A stretch of DNA of 64,000 nucleotides, taken from positions 39,448-103,447 of the forward strand of contig JAJTUP010000140.1 in assembly GCA_021399435.1 (NCBI GenBank), read 5' to 3'. Shown here piece by piece: positions 8,483 through 19,699 of the stretch. Under the pieces are notes generated by a model. The model saw nothing but the letters and a program-made list of their open reading frames with translations. It searched no databases and was not told the origin of the DNA. The translations under genes and the position numbers were made by a program. Each line of letters begins with the position of its first letter. Within the stretch, counting starts at the first letter, position 1. This stretch comes from Diaporthe sp. PMI_573 (lineage: Eukaryota > Ascomycota > Sordariomycetes > Diaporthales > Diaporthaceae).

Positions 8483-9719
8483 GGCAAGCAAAAGACGCTA
8501 TCATCTATACGGAAAGGCCGCTCTCCATCACTATCATCAGCCGCCGGCAGTAGGCGCCGGCGCCAGCATAGAGGCAGCCGGCAGCAGCGCTGTGAGCGTT
8601 ATCTCGGCATCACCAGCTCTCGGCATCACCAGCCTCAGTCGCACGCGCTCGATTGGCCCACCCACCGGCCCCGGTACAACCGCACGAAGGAGGAGGAGGA
8701 CTTGGAGAAAGGGGTAGCTAGCAGTAGTCGGAGCCTCGGCGCCGGCATGAGGCTCTCTAACTCCCGGCATCGTGGCACCGAGGCCGAGCTCCGGCGGCGA
8801 CGGCGTGGCCGGAGCGGCCTCGGTGCTATCTAGCCAGTCAGGAGCTTCCATGGCCGGCGCGTGCGCGCCTTCGCCCAATACCACTACTGTGCTACATTCT
8901 GCGTTCATCGACGTGACTGACTGCGGCTGTGTGTGCTCCGTACGGATAGACAACAGCATTTGTTAGTTTATAGTAACGTTATAGGCTAGTCATGCAACCG
9001 GGAGAGAGACGGGCCGAGGCACAAGCCTCGCAGCACCATGCAAAACTGTATGGGTTGGCAAGGCACTCTGCTCTTCTTCTCTCTTTCCGAAACAGGCCTA
9101 AAGAATACTCACTGCGTTACAAAACTGTACAGTTTGTATAGGGACTCCCTTTGTACTATGTGTTATAGTATAGTCAACCAACAATTATGTCTCGATCTGA
9201 ACCTGCATTTGTCTGCGAAGAACCGTATCTCAAGGCCAACTTGTGATGCACGTGCATGTAATAGTCCCTAGTGATTTCGACATGTGGATGTTCATGGCGG
9301 CCAGTGTCGAACAGCTTAAACTGTTTGGAGTCGCTGGCAGTAAAAACTTGCCAGTGAAACGCTTCAGATTCTTCACAGAAGGACAATTTTCAAATATGGA
9401 AGCCTCTACACTGTTATCAGGCCTCCGTCTAAGCAAGTAACGACTCGTCTACTCTGCTTCTGCGCTATAGAGCACGTACCAGCGAAGCTGAAGCTGGAGG
9501 ACTCGGGTGAGATTGTTGTTGGCCCGTTGGCAGTGCTAACTGAAATTTGCAGTATGATAGGGGGATCCCGTTTGAACACTGAACGTGCGGCTCAAAATCA
9601 ATGGCGAACCACAAGCCTGGGATTCACAGTTCGCCCACTCCTCCGTAAGGCAACCAATAATCGTTTCTTCCCACATCAAAATTAGGCACACTCTGAATTA
9701 GACGGGCTCGACTTGAGAC
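8483..9719. other. Intergenic, no supported gene
   Basis: A Pro/Ala/Gly-rich open frame of 140 codons on the minus strand (8959-8537) and short frames at 9040-9440 show no domain, intron or ATG context I trust. GC-rich composition alone could explain the long frame. Confidence 0.4.
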
Positions 9720-9727
9720 ATAAATAG
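9720..9727 (+). promoter_or_regulatory. TATA-like box
   Basis: ATAAATAG lies 86 bp upstream of ATG 9813 of the 63-aa gene. Confidence 0.3.
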
Positions 9728-9812
9728 GGACCATGTCCCCCAGCTCCCTAATGCTGTTCTTCTTTAATCTAAACTACTATCTTCCATTATTTGCCCTGTT
9801 CCTTACACATCT

Positions 9813-10053
9813 ATGCAGACAATGGCAAACCTCGCCCAAGGCTGGATAAATCATTTACGACGACAAGCAAGAAAGTACGTGGCGATATCGCCGAACTCTG
9901 CTGTGCCCAATTGACTTTTGCAGTGACCAGACAGCCCCGGCAGAGAGGGAGGCGGCGGCTGCTGCCTCGCACCCTCCGAAGGACCAGCCACCGCAGGGCT
10001 GCTGTTGGAAGTTTTGCAGGTTCCCCTCAACTGCAGGGATGACAGGGCTGTAA
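9813..10053 (+). CDS. Small two-exon protein of 63 aa, Cys-containing C-terminus
   Basis: Neither exon is obvious as a long ORF, but the splice signals are strong. Exon 1 is 9813-9874 (MQTMANLAQGWINHLRRQ...). The 49-bp intron 9875-9923 has a GTACGT donor, a TTGAC branch site and a TTTTGCAG acceptor. Exon 2 is 9924-10053 and ends TAA. Phase is kept (2 + 1), and read-through would hit TGA, as expected of a genuine intron. The mature protein has an Ala-rich middle (AEREAAAAASHPPKDQPPQ) and a tail GCCWKFCRF..STAGMTGL with three cysteines. No signal peptide is seen. A second in-frame ATG at 9822 is an alternative start. I do not recognise the family. It could be a short cytosolic protein or the remnant of a longer gene. 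Confidence 0.45.
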
Positions 10054-10233
10054 AACAGGGCGATGAGGCCACCAAAGGTGGCCATGCATTGGGCTAAATT
10101 GTAGGCGAACACAGGGCACAACACAAGGCTAAACGCAAGGCAGATTAGTGCGGCAGAGCCGCACAAAGACGCCCTGCACCAGGGCTCCTAATAGTGTAAC
10201 CAGTGCGTGTGAAAGCCTCAAACTGCTCATTTA

Positions 10234-10357
10234 GTCCGTTTGAATTGGCCACACTAAACTACCGGTCCGTCTAACTCGGCCACACTAAACTACCAGTCTG
10301 CCTGAAATGCCCAAACTAAACTATTGGTCCGTCCGTCACCGTCACACTAGACCACAG
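10234..10357 (+). repeat. Tandem repeat, four 31-bp units
   Basis: Units at 10234, 10265, 10296 and 10327, each 31 bp. They start GTCCGTY or GTCTGCC and carry a CACACTAAACTACC-like core. The first two are the most alike and the fourth is the most diverged. Confidence 0.8.
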
Positions 10358-10600
10358 TGCAAACTATGGTCTACACTAATAGTCCAAACATAAAAGATGG
10401 CTTGTGGCCCATCCCCGTACCTGCCTCCAAGCTTCCCAATGCCATTGTCGAATTGTCTCACCGCCCGCCTTTTTTATCACGTCCCTGAATCCAAAGTATC
10501 GACGACGGTACCCGTGGCTGCCGGATCGACATAACGACTTCACATGCTAACTGCGACAATGTCTGATTATTCCCATCCTGACGAGGCTCCCATTGACGTA

Positions 10601-11654
10601 TCACCACCACCACTGCGGCTGGTCACGATATGAATCTCCTGTGCCTGAACCTCCTGCGCCAAACCCTCCTTGAGTAGGAGCTGGTGGTCCTCTAATGGAA
10701 GATTCTTGATGTCCACTGTAGCCCGCTTGCGTCTGTCGATACGCCTGCTGCTGCTGCGGCTGACTATATCCAATTTTGTCCACATCCTTCGTGCGGAAGG
10801 CAGGCAGTCAGGGCGTAGCTTTGGTTGTAACCTCCTCCGTATGAACCGCCTTGGTCCTGATTGGAGTATAGGAATAGGGCATTATTATCGAAGGGTATAT
10901 TTGTAAAACCGCACAGGTCTTGAACAGATTGCAGGGGATCTTGTGTGTTGGTCATCGGGATATTTGTAGCCTCCCTGTGCGCACGCCTAATCTTCGGTGA
11001 ACCAAACTGGGCCTCGGCCCGCTCTCTGTCTTTTGGTGGCAGCTTCATCAGACCGGTAGGTTTCCTCCTCACGTACCTCTTGACTCGGTCGAGATCTGGG
11101 CCGTTGGTGGTATCCATACCATCAGAATGGGGTAGAGGATTCAGGTTCTGGGTGCAAAGTTGCTGGTTCACTTGTCGGTCGCTCTCCTGCTCTGCACCAA
11201 GCGACGTATCTGCGCATTCTAGGACCTGTCCCACTGTGACATTCTTCCTGATTCCCCATTCTCTGAAACGAGTTTTGTACATTCTCTTCGTCGCCACAAA
11301 ATTGTGCTCTTGCTCCATAATAGCTACAACCTCTTTCAGCGGTTTTTTACTATAAAGTTCGGTGATCTGCTGTCGGTGGCGTGCCCAGTCATTTTTTTTA
11401 TCGTACTTGCGAATGCTTGCCTGTTGCGGCGCTGAGGCGGTTGCAAGTCCGAAGTCTGAAGTCGACGCTGATAAGGTGGCTGGAACAGACAGACTTAGCC
11501 CGAGTATAGGATCTGAGCCAGCTACGCCTGGGTCACCACGGGTGGCATCCTGATCACCTGTGAATAGCTGGGGGTCTAGGTTGCCGCCATGTCCGCTGTG
11601 AACACTATCATTCCATCTGATAAATTCAAGATCGGAGGGCCCTGGAAACCCCAT
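10601..11654 (-). pseudogene. Clr5-domain protein with C-terminal frameshift
   Basis: The open frame runs from about 11723 to 10764. The first in-frame ATG is at 11654 (MGFPGPSDLEF). The middle carries a Clr5 domain: WARHRQQITELYSKKPLKEV, then MEQEHNFVATKRMYKTRFREWG and KN. This is a putative DNA-binding domain of fungal regulators, often found in many copies per genome. The frame stops at TAG 10764 just after a Tyr/Gly/Gln-rich stretch (GGSYGGGYNQSYAL). The same composition resumes in another frame (GYSQPQQQQAYRQTQ... to PQWWW, stop at 10601). This suggests a single indel near 10765-10830 broke the C-terminus while leaving the Clr5 domain intact. An upstream start through an intron cannot be excluded. 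Nuclear regulator by family; target unknown. Confidence 0.65.
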
Positions 11655-14600
11655 GATATAAGGAAGGTCAGTTGATGCGTGACACCATTGGTCTGGGATG
11701 CTGGTAATGGGGTCAATCGACACTATAAATGATACAAATTTCAGAGAATGCTCTGTCCTGTCTCTGGAGACTGGCTGTGGATTTATTCTCGCATGATATG
11801 ACTAGAGCTCTTTACCAAATCCCGTTCTCTGCTGACTGAGGTCTGTTCGGCGGCGACCCTGCACCAACGTGCGTACTTCTGTTGCATTTCTGCAAAAGGG
11901 TTTTGACACAATAGCCGAATCGGTATAAGGCGGTTCCTCTGGAATTTTGTTCACATGCAGTTGGCTCGGTCAATCACCTGCAAGGTGTTGAGAGTGTTGG
12001 ATCAAGGATAGCGAGAAACAGTTGAGTGGTAATGTTTCTAATTGGGCCATGAGCTTCCCCCACCTTTTCATCCCAGCCATCGCTTAGACATAGTCCCAGC
12101 AAGTTATCTAGAAGAGCAAGAGGTTAGCAGTCCATGCAGCGTCAACTGTCCATTTAGGTTCTAAGCTTGAACAATATGTACGCCACTGCCTGACAATGGA
12201 TTAGAAGTAGTCTCCTTATTGACATGCGCACGTACTGTCGGCACAAATCCAGGTCGGCAGGCAAGAAGAAGACATAATCCGCATTTGCGCTTAACGTTGT
12301 AGGACTCAGATGGAGTAATAGTATAAAAAGAGCTTAGCGTAGACGGGGAATGCATCCAATTCTTGTCAGATCCTCCTGCTAGCTAGCCTGTTCTAGGCAA
12401 CTGCTGAAGCGCATGAATGGACACGTTCGGGCCGTCCTCTGATTCGAAGCCGAGGAAAGAATCACTCGGCAAAGGTAAGGAAAATGCAAGTAAGTACTAG
12501 TTTGAACCGCGGGAATAAAATGACGCAGAATTGCCGTGCCCAACCTTGAGATGGGGGATCACCGATGCGCCGATATCGTGATTCCTTCTCTCACATTCCA
12601 CGATTGACATAAAATTTAGCCGCTGGTCATTCAGGAATATGTCCCTGCGATGGGCGCAAGTCGTGGCCGGGGTAGCAATATTGGGAAGGCGAACAAAAAA
12701 CTCTGCTGGAGCAGTTACGCCTCAGCTTCACATGACCAAGTTCAGATGCATACCACGCAGTCAGGGTCCCGTACGGAGGAGATGGTCCTCCCTATAAATA
12801 GACATGACCCACATAACGTCAGAAATACCGGGGATTTGTACTGTGAGTGGCCACACAAGCCCCGCGATTATTCCAAAAAAGGGAGATGGGACCATTTGGA
12901 TGGAAACCAACTGAACCGTTGCATCCACCACACCGACTTGCTTGTATTGAACCTGGTACTCAAGGTGTGGTGGATGTGTTACCATGTACCGAACAGGCAA
13001 GAGGCCTGGGGATGACGAAGGAGGCATTGACATTTGGCTCATCCGAGGGACTTGCGTACTGGAGAAGGCGTCGAATGCAGAACTTGAACGCAACTTTAAC
13101 GTCATCATCATGGACAACTTCCACACCATGTGTCCCGGCCACCTCACACGTACGGGAATGATGGTGTTGTCGAGAGGCAGCCTTTCCGTGACGGGAATGC
13201 GAGATGATATCGGCCAGTCCCGGATATGAATTATTGCCCCTCGGGATTGAGCGAAGGGTGAACAATGCCTCCTCACATGGATGCTTTAATCAATCGGCTA
13301 GACGAGAAAAACAGTAGGCTAGGCTAATTTTGCCTAACCGGGATTATCACTGACGAGATGTACTTTCATCAGGTTCTTTCGGCGTCAAGCAGAAACCGTT
13401 GTAGCTCGAGTTAAGCAGGGCTGTGTTAGCGTGACAGACAGTTGGTAACCAATTATATTAAAAGTTGCTTTAGGAGGCCTCGGCATTCGCTTGATTGGCT
13501 GGCTGCCTTTGGAAGGATTCAATGATAGATAGGCAGCAGCATGGTGCGATTGATGCTCAGAACTCGATACAGAGACAGACGTTTATGTGCCTGCAAGATG
13601 CTCTTTTTGATGGTAAATATCCTTGGCTAGAGGCTAAATGAGGATTTTCTCAGTATTATGAAAGGAATCTTTTCTCTAAAGTAGCCCTATTGTGTATATC
13701 CACCGGCTGCTTTTAATCCAGAGGACACTGGGGGCCGTATCGGCCGGGCAGCCGGGGCGTGATCCGCTTCAGCAGGGTGCCTTGAACAAGCTGGCGAACT
13801 GGAGGACCTGAGCAAGGGTCGGAAACAATCCCTGTCCACGCTAAGCCCCATTTATACTATTGTTCCGTCTGCCGCAGGTATGGATTTTGACTGATCACCT
13901 TGCCGAGTACCCTAGTGACCAACGTGCAGTTGTGAATCCTACAAGGCTAAGGGGGCTGTGCCTCTCCACTCTTCTGCCAACAGTCTGTGCGCATCTCAGT
14001 GCACGGGGTAAACGCTCAGTACTAGACATCATCCGCTGACCTCTTGCTGTTATAAACAATTGCATAGACTACGTCTCAAGGCTGAGCCAATGCTAGAACT
14101 TTGGAAGGGGTGGGCTTGCCGCGGAGCCCTAATCAGAAAACACTGGGGGTATTGGTGTGTACATACAACAACATAAATACAGTGGACGAGACGGGCATTT
14201 AGAGGAGGCTGGGAGGAAAGCAAGACGGCCAGAGACAAAAGGGCAGGGGCGAGAAGGCGGCACGGTAGATCGACCGGCCATAGCTTGCCCCTGCGTGCAT
14301 CCGATACTTCAGAGCCGGGCCGAATTGTCACTCGATGCTGATGCAGGTGTCGGGCCGTTGGATCTTCCCTACTTCTCGGAAGCGCAGGGCTTCACATGAC
14401 CAGGTCGAGATGCGGGTCACCCGATTGGGGGCCTAGGAGTGAGGTGGGGAAGGCTGCTATGCAAAGTACAAATGAAAAGGACCATCATCTCGCCAAAAAT
14501 ACCGGGATTTTGTTGGCCAATTTTACACTTGGCAAGGGAACGTGAGGAAGATTGTGAGTGGAGACAATCAGCCTAGGGCAGATGTGACATTCGTCCTGCG

Positions 14601-15157
14601 ACTGCCATCCTTGTCGGCTTCCAAGCTTCTTCCCTATACATACAATAGCAGCGTGCGGCTGGCACAAAAGTTGAACCCGATGAAGCCTCCATATCCGGCG
14701 GGACCAACCACGATCATGGTGATAAATTGACACTGTGCAGTTAAATGTCTAGCTTTAAGACAAGGGCTTAGATGTAATGAGGAAATAGATTCATGCCTAA
14801 TAGGTGATTAGGTCTCGTAGAGGGAACGAGTTAAACATTCTATTTTCGGCCATTGAGGCGTGCTTGGATGGCATGAGGTTGTGGCTATGGGATTAGGTTG
14901 ATGTTGATTGAGACAGTGGTATATCCATACACTTTCGGGCTGTGGTCTCCCCCAGTTCAGCCTACCTGTTGTCAATTGCATTGCACATACTGTACATAGA
15001 ATCTTCCTTCTGGAAAACGTTGTAAAGTACTGCCTAGTCCCCATTAGGCTGGTTGGACTGCTCCTCCTTTAGCATTGATGACGCAACCTGTGCCTGCGAA
15101 TTTTCTTCGCCACTTGCTTCCTCGTTGAGTTAGTTCATCGCCAGTGCTGCGTACCTC
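11655..15157. other. Gene-poor stretch with diverged duplicated segments
   Basis: No convincing gene. (1) About 80 bp at 13140-13225, read on the minus strand, matches 47186-47265, with a core of about 32 identities in 36 bp (GGACTGGCCGATATCATC...CACGGA). (2) 12727-12860 and 14393-14570 look like diverged copies of each other: GCTTCACATGACCA then AGATGC, followed later by AATACCGGG and GTGAGTGG. (3) A TATAAAAAG at 12320-12328 precedes ATG 12417 and a short frame ending in a GTAAGG donor at 12475, but no downstream exon is clear. Confidence 0.4.
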
Positions 15158-15655
15158 TTGAGATCTTGCAGGTGTTGCAAAAATGGGCCCCAGCTCCAGG
15201 GAAAACACTTAGGTATTCCGTCTAGACCGATGAAGCTATTCCCTGCGCCAGAATTACTAGATTCTGGCTCGATCTGGTGGTTTTCGAGAATATGGCGACT
15301 GCCTAGTGCCCTGACCCTAGAGATTGGCTATAACCCCGTTTCCCTCCACATCCCTCGCAAGGTGGAGCCTGGCGAAGTAACAAGCCTTGGTCTGTATCTC
15401 CCCTTCATTGGTTATAACCTAGCATCTCGACAGGATTATCACTGACCCCATTCCAAAGACATCCCGCCCTTCCCAGCCTACTCTGTCGAACCCGAAGGCG
15501 GACCTATCACGAACAACCCGACCAAATACCAATTGCCGAGGTCGTTCACTGGTGGCCCCGTTCCAGCCCCAGGAACTCCTCAAGACCGTTTCGCAGCTGT
15601 TTTGGGCCGTCCTCGATACAGTTCCATCGCAGCAGCCGGGGGCCGTGCACGGTAG
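15158..15655 (+). pseudogene. Degraded ORF with an internal TGA
   Basis: A frame from 15158 reads TLEIGYNPVSLHIPRKVEPG...LPFIGYNLASRQDYH, hits TGA at 15443-15445, then continues in the same frame as PHSKDIPPFPAYSVEPEGG...NNPTKYQLPRSF...GTPQDRFAAVLGRPRYSSI before a TAG. Both halves have protein-like composition, and a single TGG-to-TGA change would join them. There is no ATG at the start, so the 5' end is also missing. I do not recognise the family. It may be a nonsense-mutated fragment of a host gene. Confidence 0.35.
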
Positions 15656-15996
15656 CTTTTCTACCGGAGACATTTCCTCGGCGCTCAGCAAGAATGGATT
15701 GCCTGAGGATTCGATCATAGTGTCGCCCGCTCCGATACGTGTAGAGGTTTCAGCCCTCACATCCTCGTCGTCACGGAAGACAACGAGGACCCGCAGCTCG
15801 AAGAAGTTTTAGACACGTTCACAGGAAATTCAAGAGGGAAATTCAGAGTCTCAAAACTAACCTGCCGATCGAGAGTAGCACCAGCCATTTCAAGCTTAGC
15901 AGAACAATCAAATGAAGCCCGCATAAAGCTTGGATTAAATTTTGCCTAATGTATTAATCCTAGCTTGCATTGCATTTTTGCCCAGCCCACAGCCGA

Positions 15997-16509
15997 TCAT
16001 GCTTTAGGCAAATTAATGTAAGCAATCAATGTTGGCTTGGGGCCCGACACCATCTCGAGCTTTGAAACATATCCCTGGGCCTGGATCCCTGACTGCGTCG
16101 CCTCAGCTGAGTAAGGCAGAGACATGTGGGCTTCGACCCCGATCATGTCAGACGGAATTTCCAGGAAGATAGAATTGACGCTGCTCTTTCCATCCTCCTC
16201 TAGGGGAGCAGTCAGAAACATGCGGGCTTCCACATGTTTTCCGGCTTTATCGTGAGAATCTGAGGGGTCTGCTATGGACACGTGTTAGCGAAGGACGTAG
16301 AGATGCCGGCGGTGTCACTATCCTACTTTCAAGCCCTAAAATTTGGCGAGCCTCGAGAGCCTCTACAATTGAATACCTTAAATCAGTCATACTTCTCCAT
16401 AATGGGAAGTTCTTTTAATTAAATCACCTTTATCAACAAACACTGAGGGCTGAGGCATGGCGGAACCCTGAAGTGTGAGCAAAGCGGCAATTAAAGGAAG
16501 AGTATTCAT
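15997..16509 (-). CDS. Small secreted protein, 118 aa, two exons
   Basis: Exon 1 (16509-16428) encodes MNTLPLIAALLTLQGSAMPQ..., a short hydrophobic signal peptide with a small-residue cleavage site. The intron (16427-16272, 156 bp) has a GTGATT donor, a GCTAACACGTG region as branch site and a CCATAG acceptor. Exon 2 (16271-15997) completes the protein: a charged linker (ADPSDSHDKAGKH), then a region rich in beta-type residues (VEARMFLTAP...SIFLEIPSDMIGVEAHMSLP...KLEMVSGPKPTLIAYINLPKA). Phase is kept across the junction (1 + 2). No cysteines are present, unlike most effectors. I recognise no family. The gene stands alone between gene-poor stretches. The protein is likely exported; its role is unknown. 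Confidence 0.6.
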
Positions 16510-18166
16510 ATTTCCGAAAGTTGAATTGTAATTTGGGATTATCAAATTGTTCTGGGCTTCATAAACAAAGTGATACGGTAGAGTCTCCTACATCAAAATA
16601 GAATCTGGCCGGGATGTTCCACAGTTTTATAGGCCTCAAAAGTATCAACTCAAGCTACAGTACTATTTATCGGCTCACTTTGAACGTCCGATGGCTTTTT
16701 ACTGTAACCTGTATTGTACATTGTCTTGAAAACGCTTTTTCACGGCATACCGTACTTAACAGAAGTACGCTTAAAGAATACGTTTCCAGCCCGCGGTCAA
16801 TATGTACAGTATGAGTTGGGAAACAGTCAGGGCAATTTATGGAATAACTTGGCCGGTGAAACGGACAGTACTGTGCAGAACACCGGACATAAATCGCATT
16901 TCCAAGACACAAATCAGGTACTTACTTACCACCGTGATTTGTGTCTCCCCAACCGCTATAATCAAGTGGCGGGTGCAGCCATCTGAAATGTACAGATTAT
17001 TACGAAGTACATTGCACACCCGAAGTACGCGAAAACGCATGAAAAAGGGCAGAGAGCTAGCCGGCCAGCGCCTCCTGCTGAAGCTGCCTTTAGGTGAGCA
17101 TCTCCCCGGGCTCCGGCCACCACGTCGGCGACGGCGTGTACGCTCGCCCGGATTTCTGGCTGAACCACCAAACGCTCATACACCTGCCAAAAATCCATAT
17201 TGTGACCCACTAATTCTGGCCCGCTCGTCCGGAACGTACACGTCTTCCGGGTCGGCGTTCTCAAGGAGGCCATTGTTGGAGACCGGTCGCTGAGGTGTTA
17301 TTTTCTAACATTGGCTTGCCTGGAAAGGGTATGCTCTAAGCTTTGTATAAAAGTCTCGAGTTAGTATATTGCAAATAGCTGGGACGACTCTACGAGTACG
17401 CTTAAGAAGAGGAAGGAAGAGGAAACACACGATAACTCCACCTTCTGAGTTCTGATCAGACTCTACAGAAAGGGTCACAGCGTCCGCTAACCAATCTCCA
17501 TACATCAGGCTGAGGTTAGGTCGAGGCCATACCCAGGCTACAGCCTATTACACTCTATGGAAACCCGATGAACATGCCATCCAAGTCTGTGCCGTTTTGG
17601 ATAACTCTCAATTAGAGGGATCGACGGTGATATCTTGGCTGGTATGACTCGTTAGACATGCTTTGGCGTTTTAGGGCCAGCCTTACGCCTACTTTGGAAA
17701 TTTGAGGGAGAAAGCAATCCCAAGAAGGGCGCAACATCCCATGAGCTCTAGACCGTCTCAAAGAGAACTGAGATCATCAGGCGGCATGCCACTGATAATA
17801 CTGCAACATGCAGTCTACCTATCATCTTGCTGGCTTTCTGCTCCATAATGCTTTTCAACTTTTAGCAGTCCAAAGCAGGTCCTGGTAGTTGTCGTGACCA
17901 ATTTAGGCATCCACTGCAAAAATTCTGCCGGTCTACCGTCAGGACTCAGTAAGATTAGCAAGAGCGCTTGCCTGCGGAATAGAAAGAGCCTTACATTGTC
18001 GCTGCCTATGTTAAGCCTAGTTTCTACCATATCATCAGTAGACCAACTCAAGGCTTGGTAACAACATATCGGGAGTCATCCTGCAAGAAATCCACACCAG
18101 AGCAATCCTTCAGACTGCGGCATCCATTGTGTCATTGCGATCACATACAATACTTTTGAATTACAA
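16510..18166. other. Intergenic, no supported gene
   Basis: Overlapping ORFs at 16600-17300 lack domains. A minus-strand stretch near 17280-17170 (NNGLLENADPEDVYVPDERARI) looks protein-like but has no start, intron or family match I know. 17310-18160 shows nothing. Confidence 0.4.
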
Positions 18167-19085
18167 GTGCCATCATCAATTCACAGCCAACTTCATCGAC
18201 TCTTTCTCCTTGCTCTAGCTGCAAACCTCAATTCCGCGACTGTGGCTAGTCATAATGGCCAATACAGCGACGTTCCGGACCCCGGCAGGGATTTAGGCCC
18301 TTTACAGCTCTGGGATGTACTCTCTGACACCGTCACATATGAAGATCAATTCCCCGGTCAATCTTCAGACGATATAGATGCAGCTGTTACTCCGCAAATA
18401 CGCTTCAGGGCAATAGAAAATGCCAGAGCACCATGAAACATTTTCTTAAACGACAGCAAGAGGCTGCGAATTCTCACATCGATGCCTGCGTCTCTAGGGC
18501 ACAGATCGAGTCCCAGCTGCGCGACGAGGCGGACAATTCTAAATCGCGCTTGAAAACAAACATACAGAAGATACAACGCGCTCTTGTAGCGATCGAAGAG
18601 TCTGTCGAGTCAACCATCACCAAACGGGTAGGCCTCCACCTGGAAAAGGACTCGCTGTGTCGCAAGTACGAAGTTATGATAAAAAAAGCGGCTGCGGATC
18701 TGCATGATAAGGTTCATGATCTGATTACCAACGTAATGCTTGACTCAAATGGGACCCAAGCCGCGTTGTTGGAGACAGTATCGACAATGTCTTGCGCGGC
18801 GGTAAGTAAGCCTCCGAAGGGCGTGGATACCCTATGAATGCTGATTCTTAAAAACAGGACGCTAGTAACGACCATCATTTCTTTAATTCGCGAGCCGAAA
18901 TGCATCAGATGCCCCTGGGTCGGTATCTGTGCCTCGAAGCAGCGCATTACACTCGGAGGCGTTATTGTCCTCAACCGCCTCGAGGCTGGCCTTCTCTTCG
19001 AACACCAGCCCTTTTCCGTCACATTTGCCCACATGCTTTAATGGTTGCCGCTACACTCTATGCCCACCAGGCCCGTCTTGCATAG
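18167..19085 (+). pseudogene. Putative coiled-coil protein, broken or mis-spliced model
   Basis: Three pieces. The first frame (18167-18436) has a hydrophobic N-terminal stretch (RLFLLALAANLNSATVAS) like a signal peptide but begins without ATG and ends in TGA. It overlaps by four bases the ATG of a second frame at 18433. That frame encodes a charged helical segment (SRLKTNIQKIQRALVAIEES...HDKVHDLITNV), probably a coiled coil. It ends at a strong GTAAGT donor (18802). A 56-bp intron (18802-18857, acceptor AACAG) then leads to a last exon (18858-19085) encoding HHFFNSRAEMHQMPLGRYLC... Only the frame change between the first two pieces is unexplained. I see no good donor, so an indel is likely. 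Family unknown. Confidence 0.35.
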
Positions 19086-19233
19086 GTCATAGTTCACGAC
19101 ATAATCGCACGTGGCGCCGGCCGCGAAGTCAACTTGGAACCGGCTGCTAGGACACATCGAGAGGCTGACAAGATCTTGTCGACCTGGCGTGGCGACTATT
19201 AAGAAGTAGCTGCCTAAACCAGACACTCCGTAT
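19038..19233 (-). CDS. Possible terminal exon of a Cys-containing secreted protein
   Basis: Minus-strand frame ending TAA (19040-19038). It is preceded by an acceptor-like tract (TGAATTGTGTCTGCCCAG). The exon reads FAQRYGVSGLGSYFLIVATPGR...MCPSSRFQVDF...ATCDYVVNYDLCKTGLVGIECSGN, with four cysteines. Upstream exons were not found. It converges with the plus-strand exon ending at 19085, so the two overlap by about 48 bp. Both cannot be fully trusted. Confidence 0.25.
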
Positions 19234-19699
19234 CTCTGTGCGAAAGACTGGGCAGACACAATTCAATGTTTTCTTGAGGAATGCGACGAAAGAGAAAACA
19301 GTGATTATTAGATCTCCATGCCTTATGTGCATGAATTACTACCATAATAACGTCGGAATCCACGTCGACGATGCGATACATTGTCCGGCCCCTGAATACT
19401 GTCCACGCCCACTCGGGGATGCCGATGCCCTGTCCATGCCAGTGACTTGCGAAGTTGGCTCATGACTGGGACCCGGAGCCAATGGTCGGGATTTTCTCCT
19501 GGGGTTGCAACGCTCAAGGCAGCTGAAAAGGCTTGTGGTATGGCGGGCGAGCAAGGATAAACCAACTCTAAGGGAGGCGGAGGCCACACCGTAGATTAAA
19601 GCTTAGGTAAACTGAGCTCCTCGCGTTTTTGACGAGATTAACAATAATTTGCCGTCGGGATTTAAAGTTTTGGTGGATCTATAAACAAACTATGGTATA
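19086..19699. other. Intergenic, no supported gene
   Basis: A minus-strand frame at 19589-19323 (LVYPCSPAIPQAFSAALSV...) may belong to the exon at 19038-19233, but no joining intron could be drawn. Otherwise nothing is seen. Confidence 0.35.

Noticed and set aside
8537..8959. 140-codon minus-strand open frame, Pro/Ala/Gly-rich
   Set aside because: No domain, no splice signals; composition of GC-rich DNA explains the length.
12650..13276. Several overlapping open frames on both strands
   Set aside because: None has domain support; only the short similarity to 47.2 kb is kept as a finding.
17170..17290. Protein-like minus-strand stretch NNGLLENADPEDVYVPDERARI
   Set aside because: Too short, no start or family match; could be a shard but not supportable.
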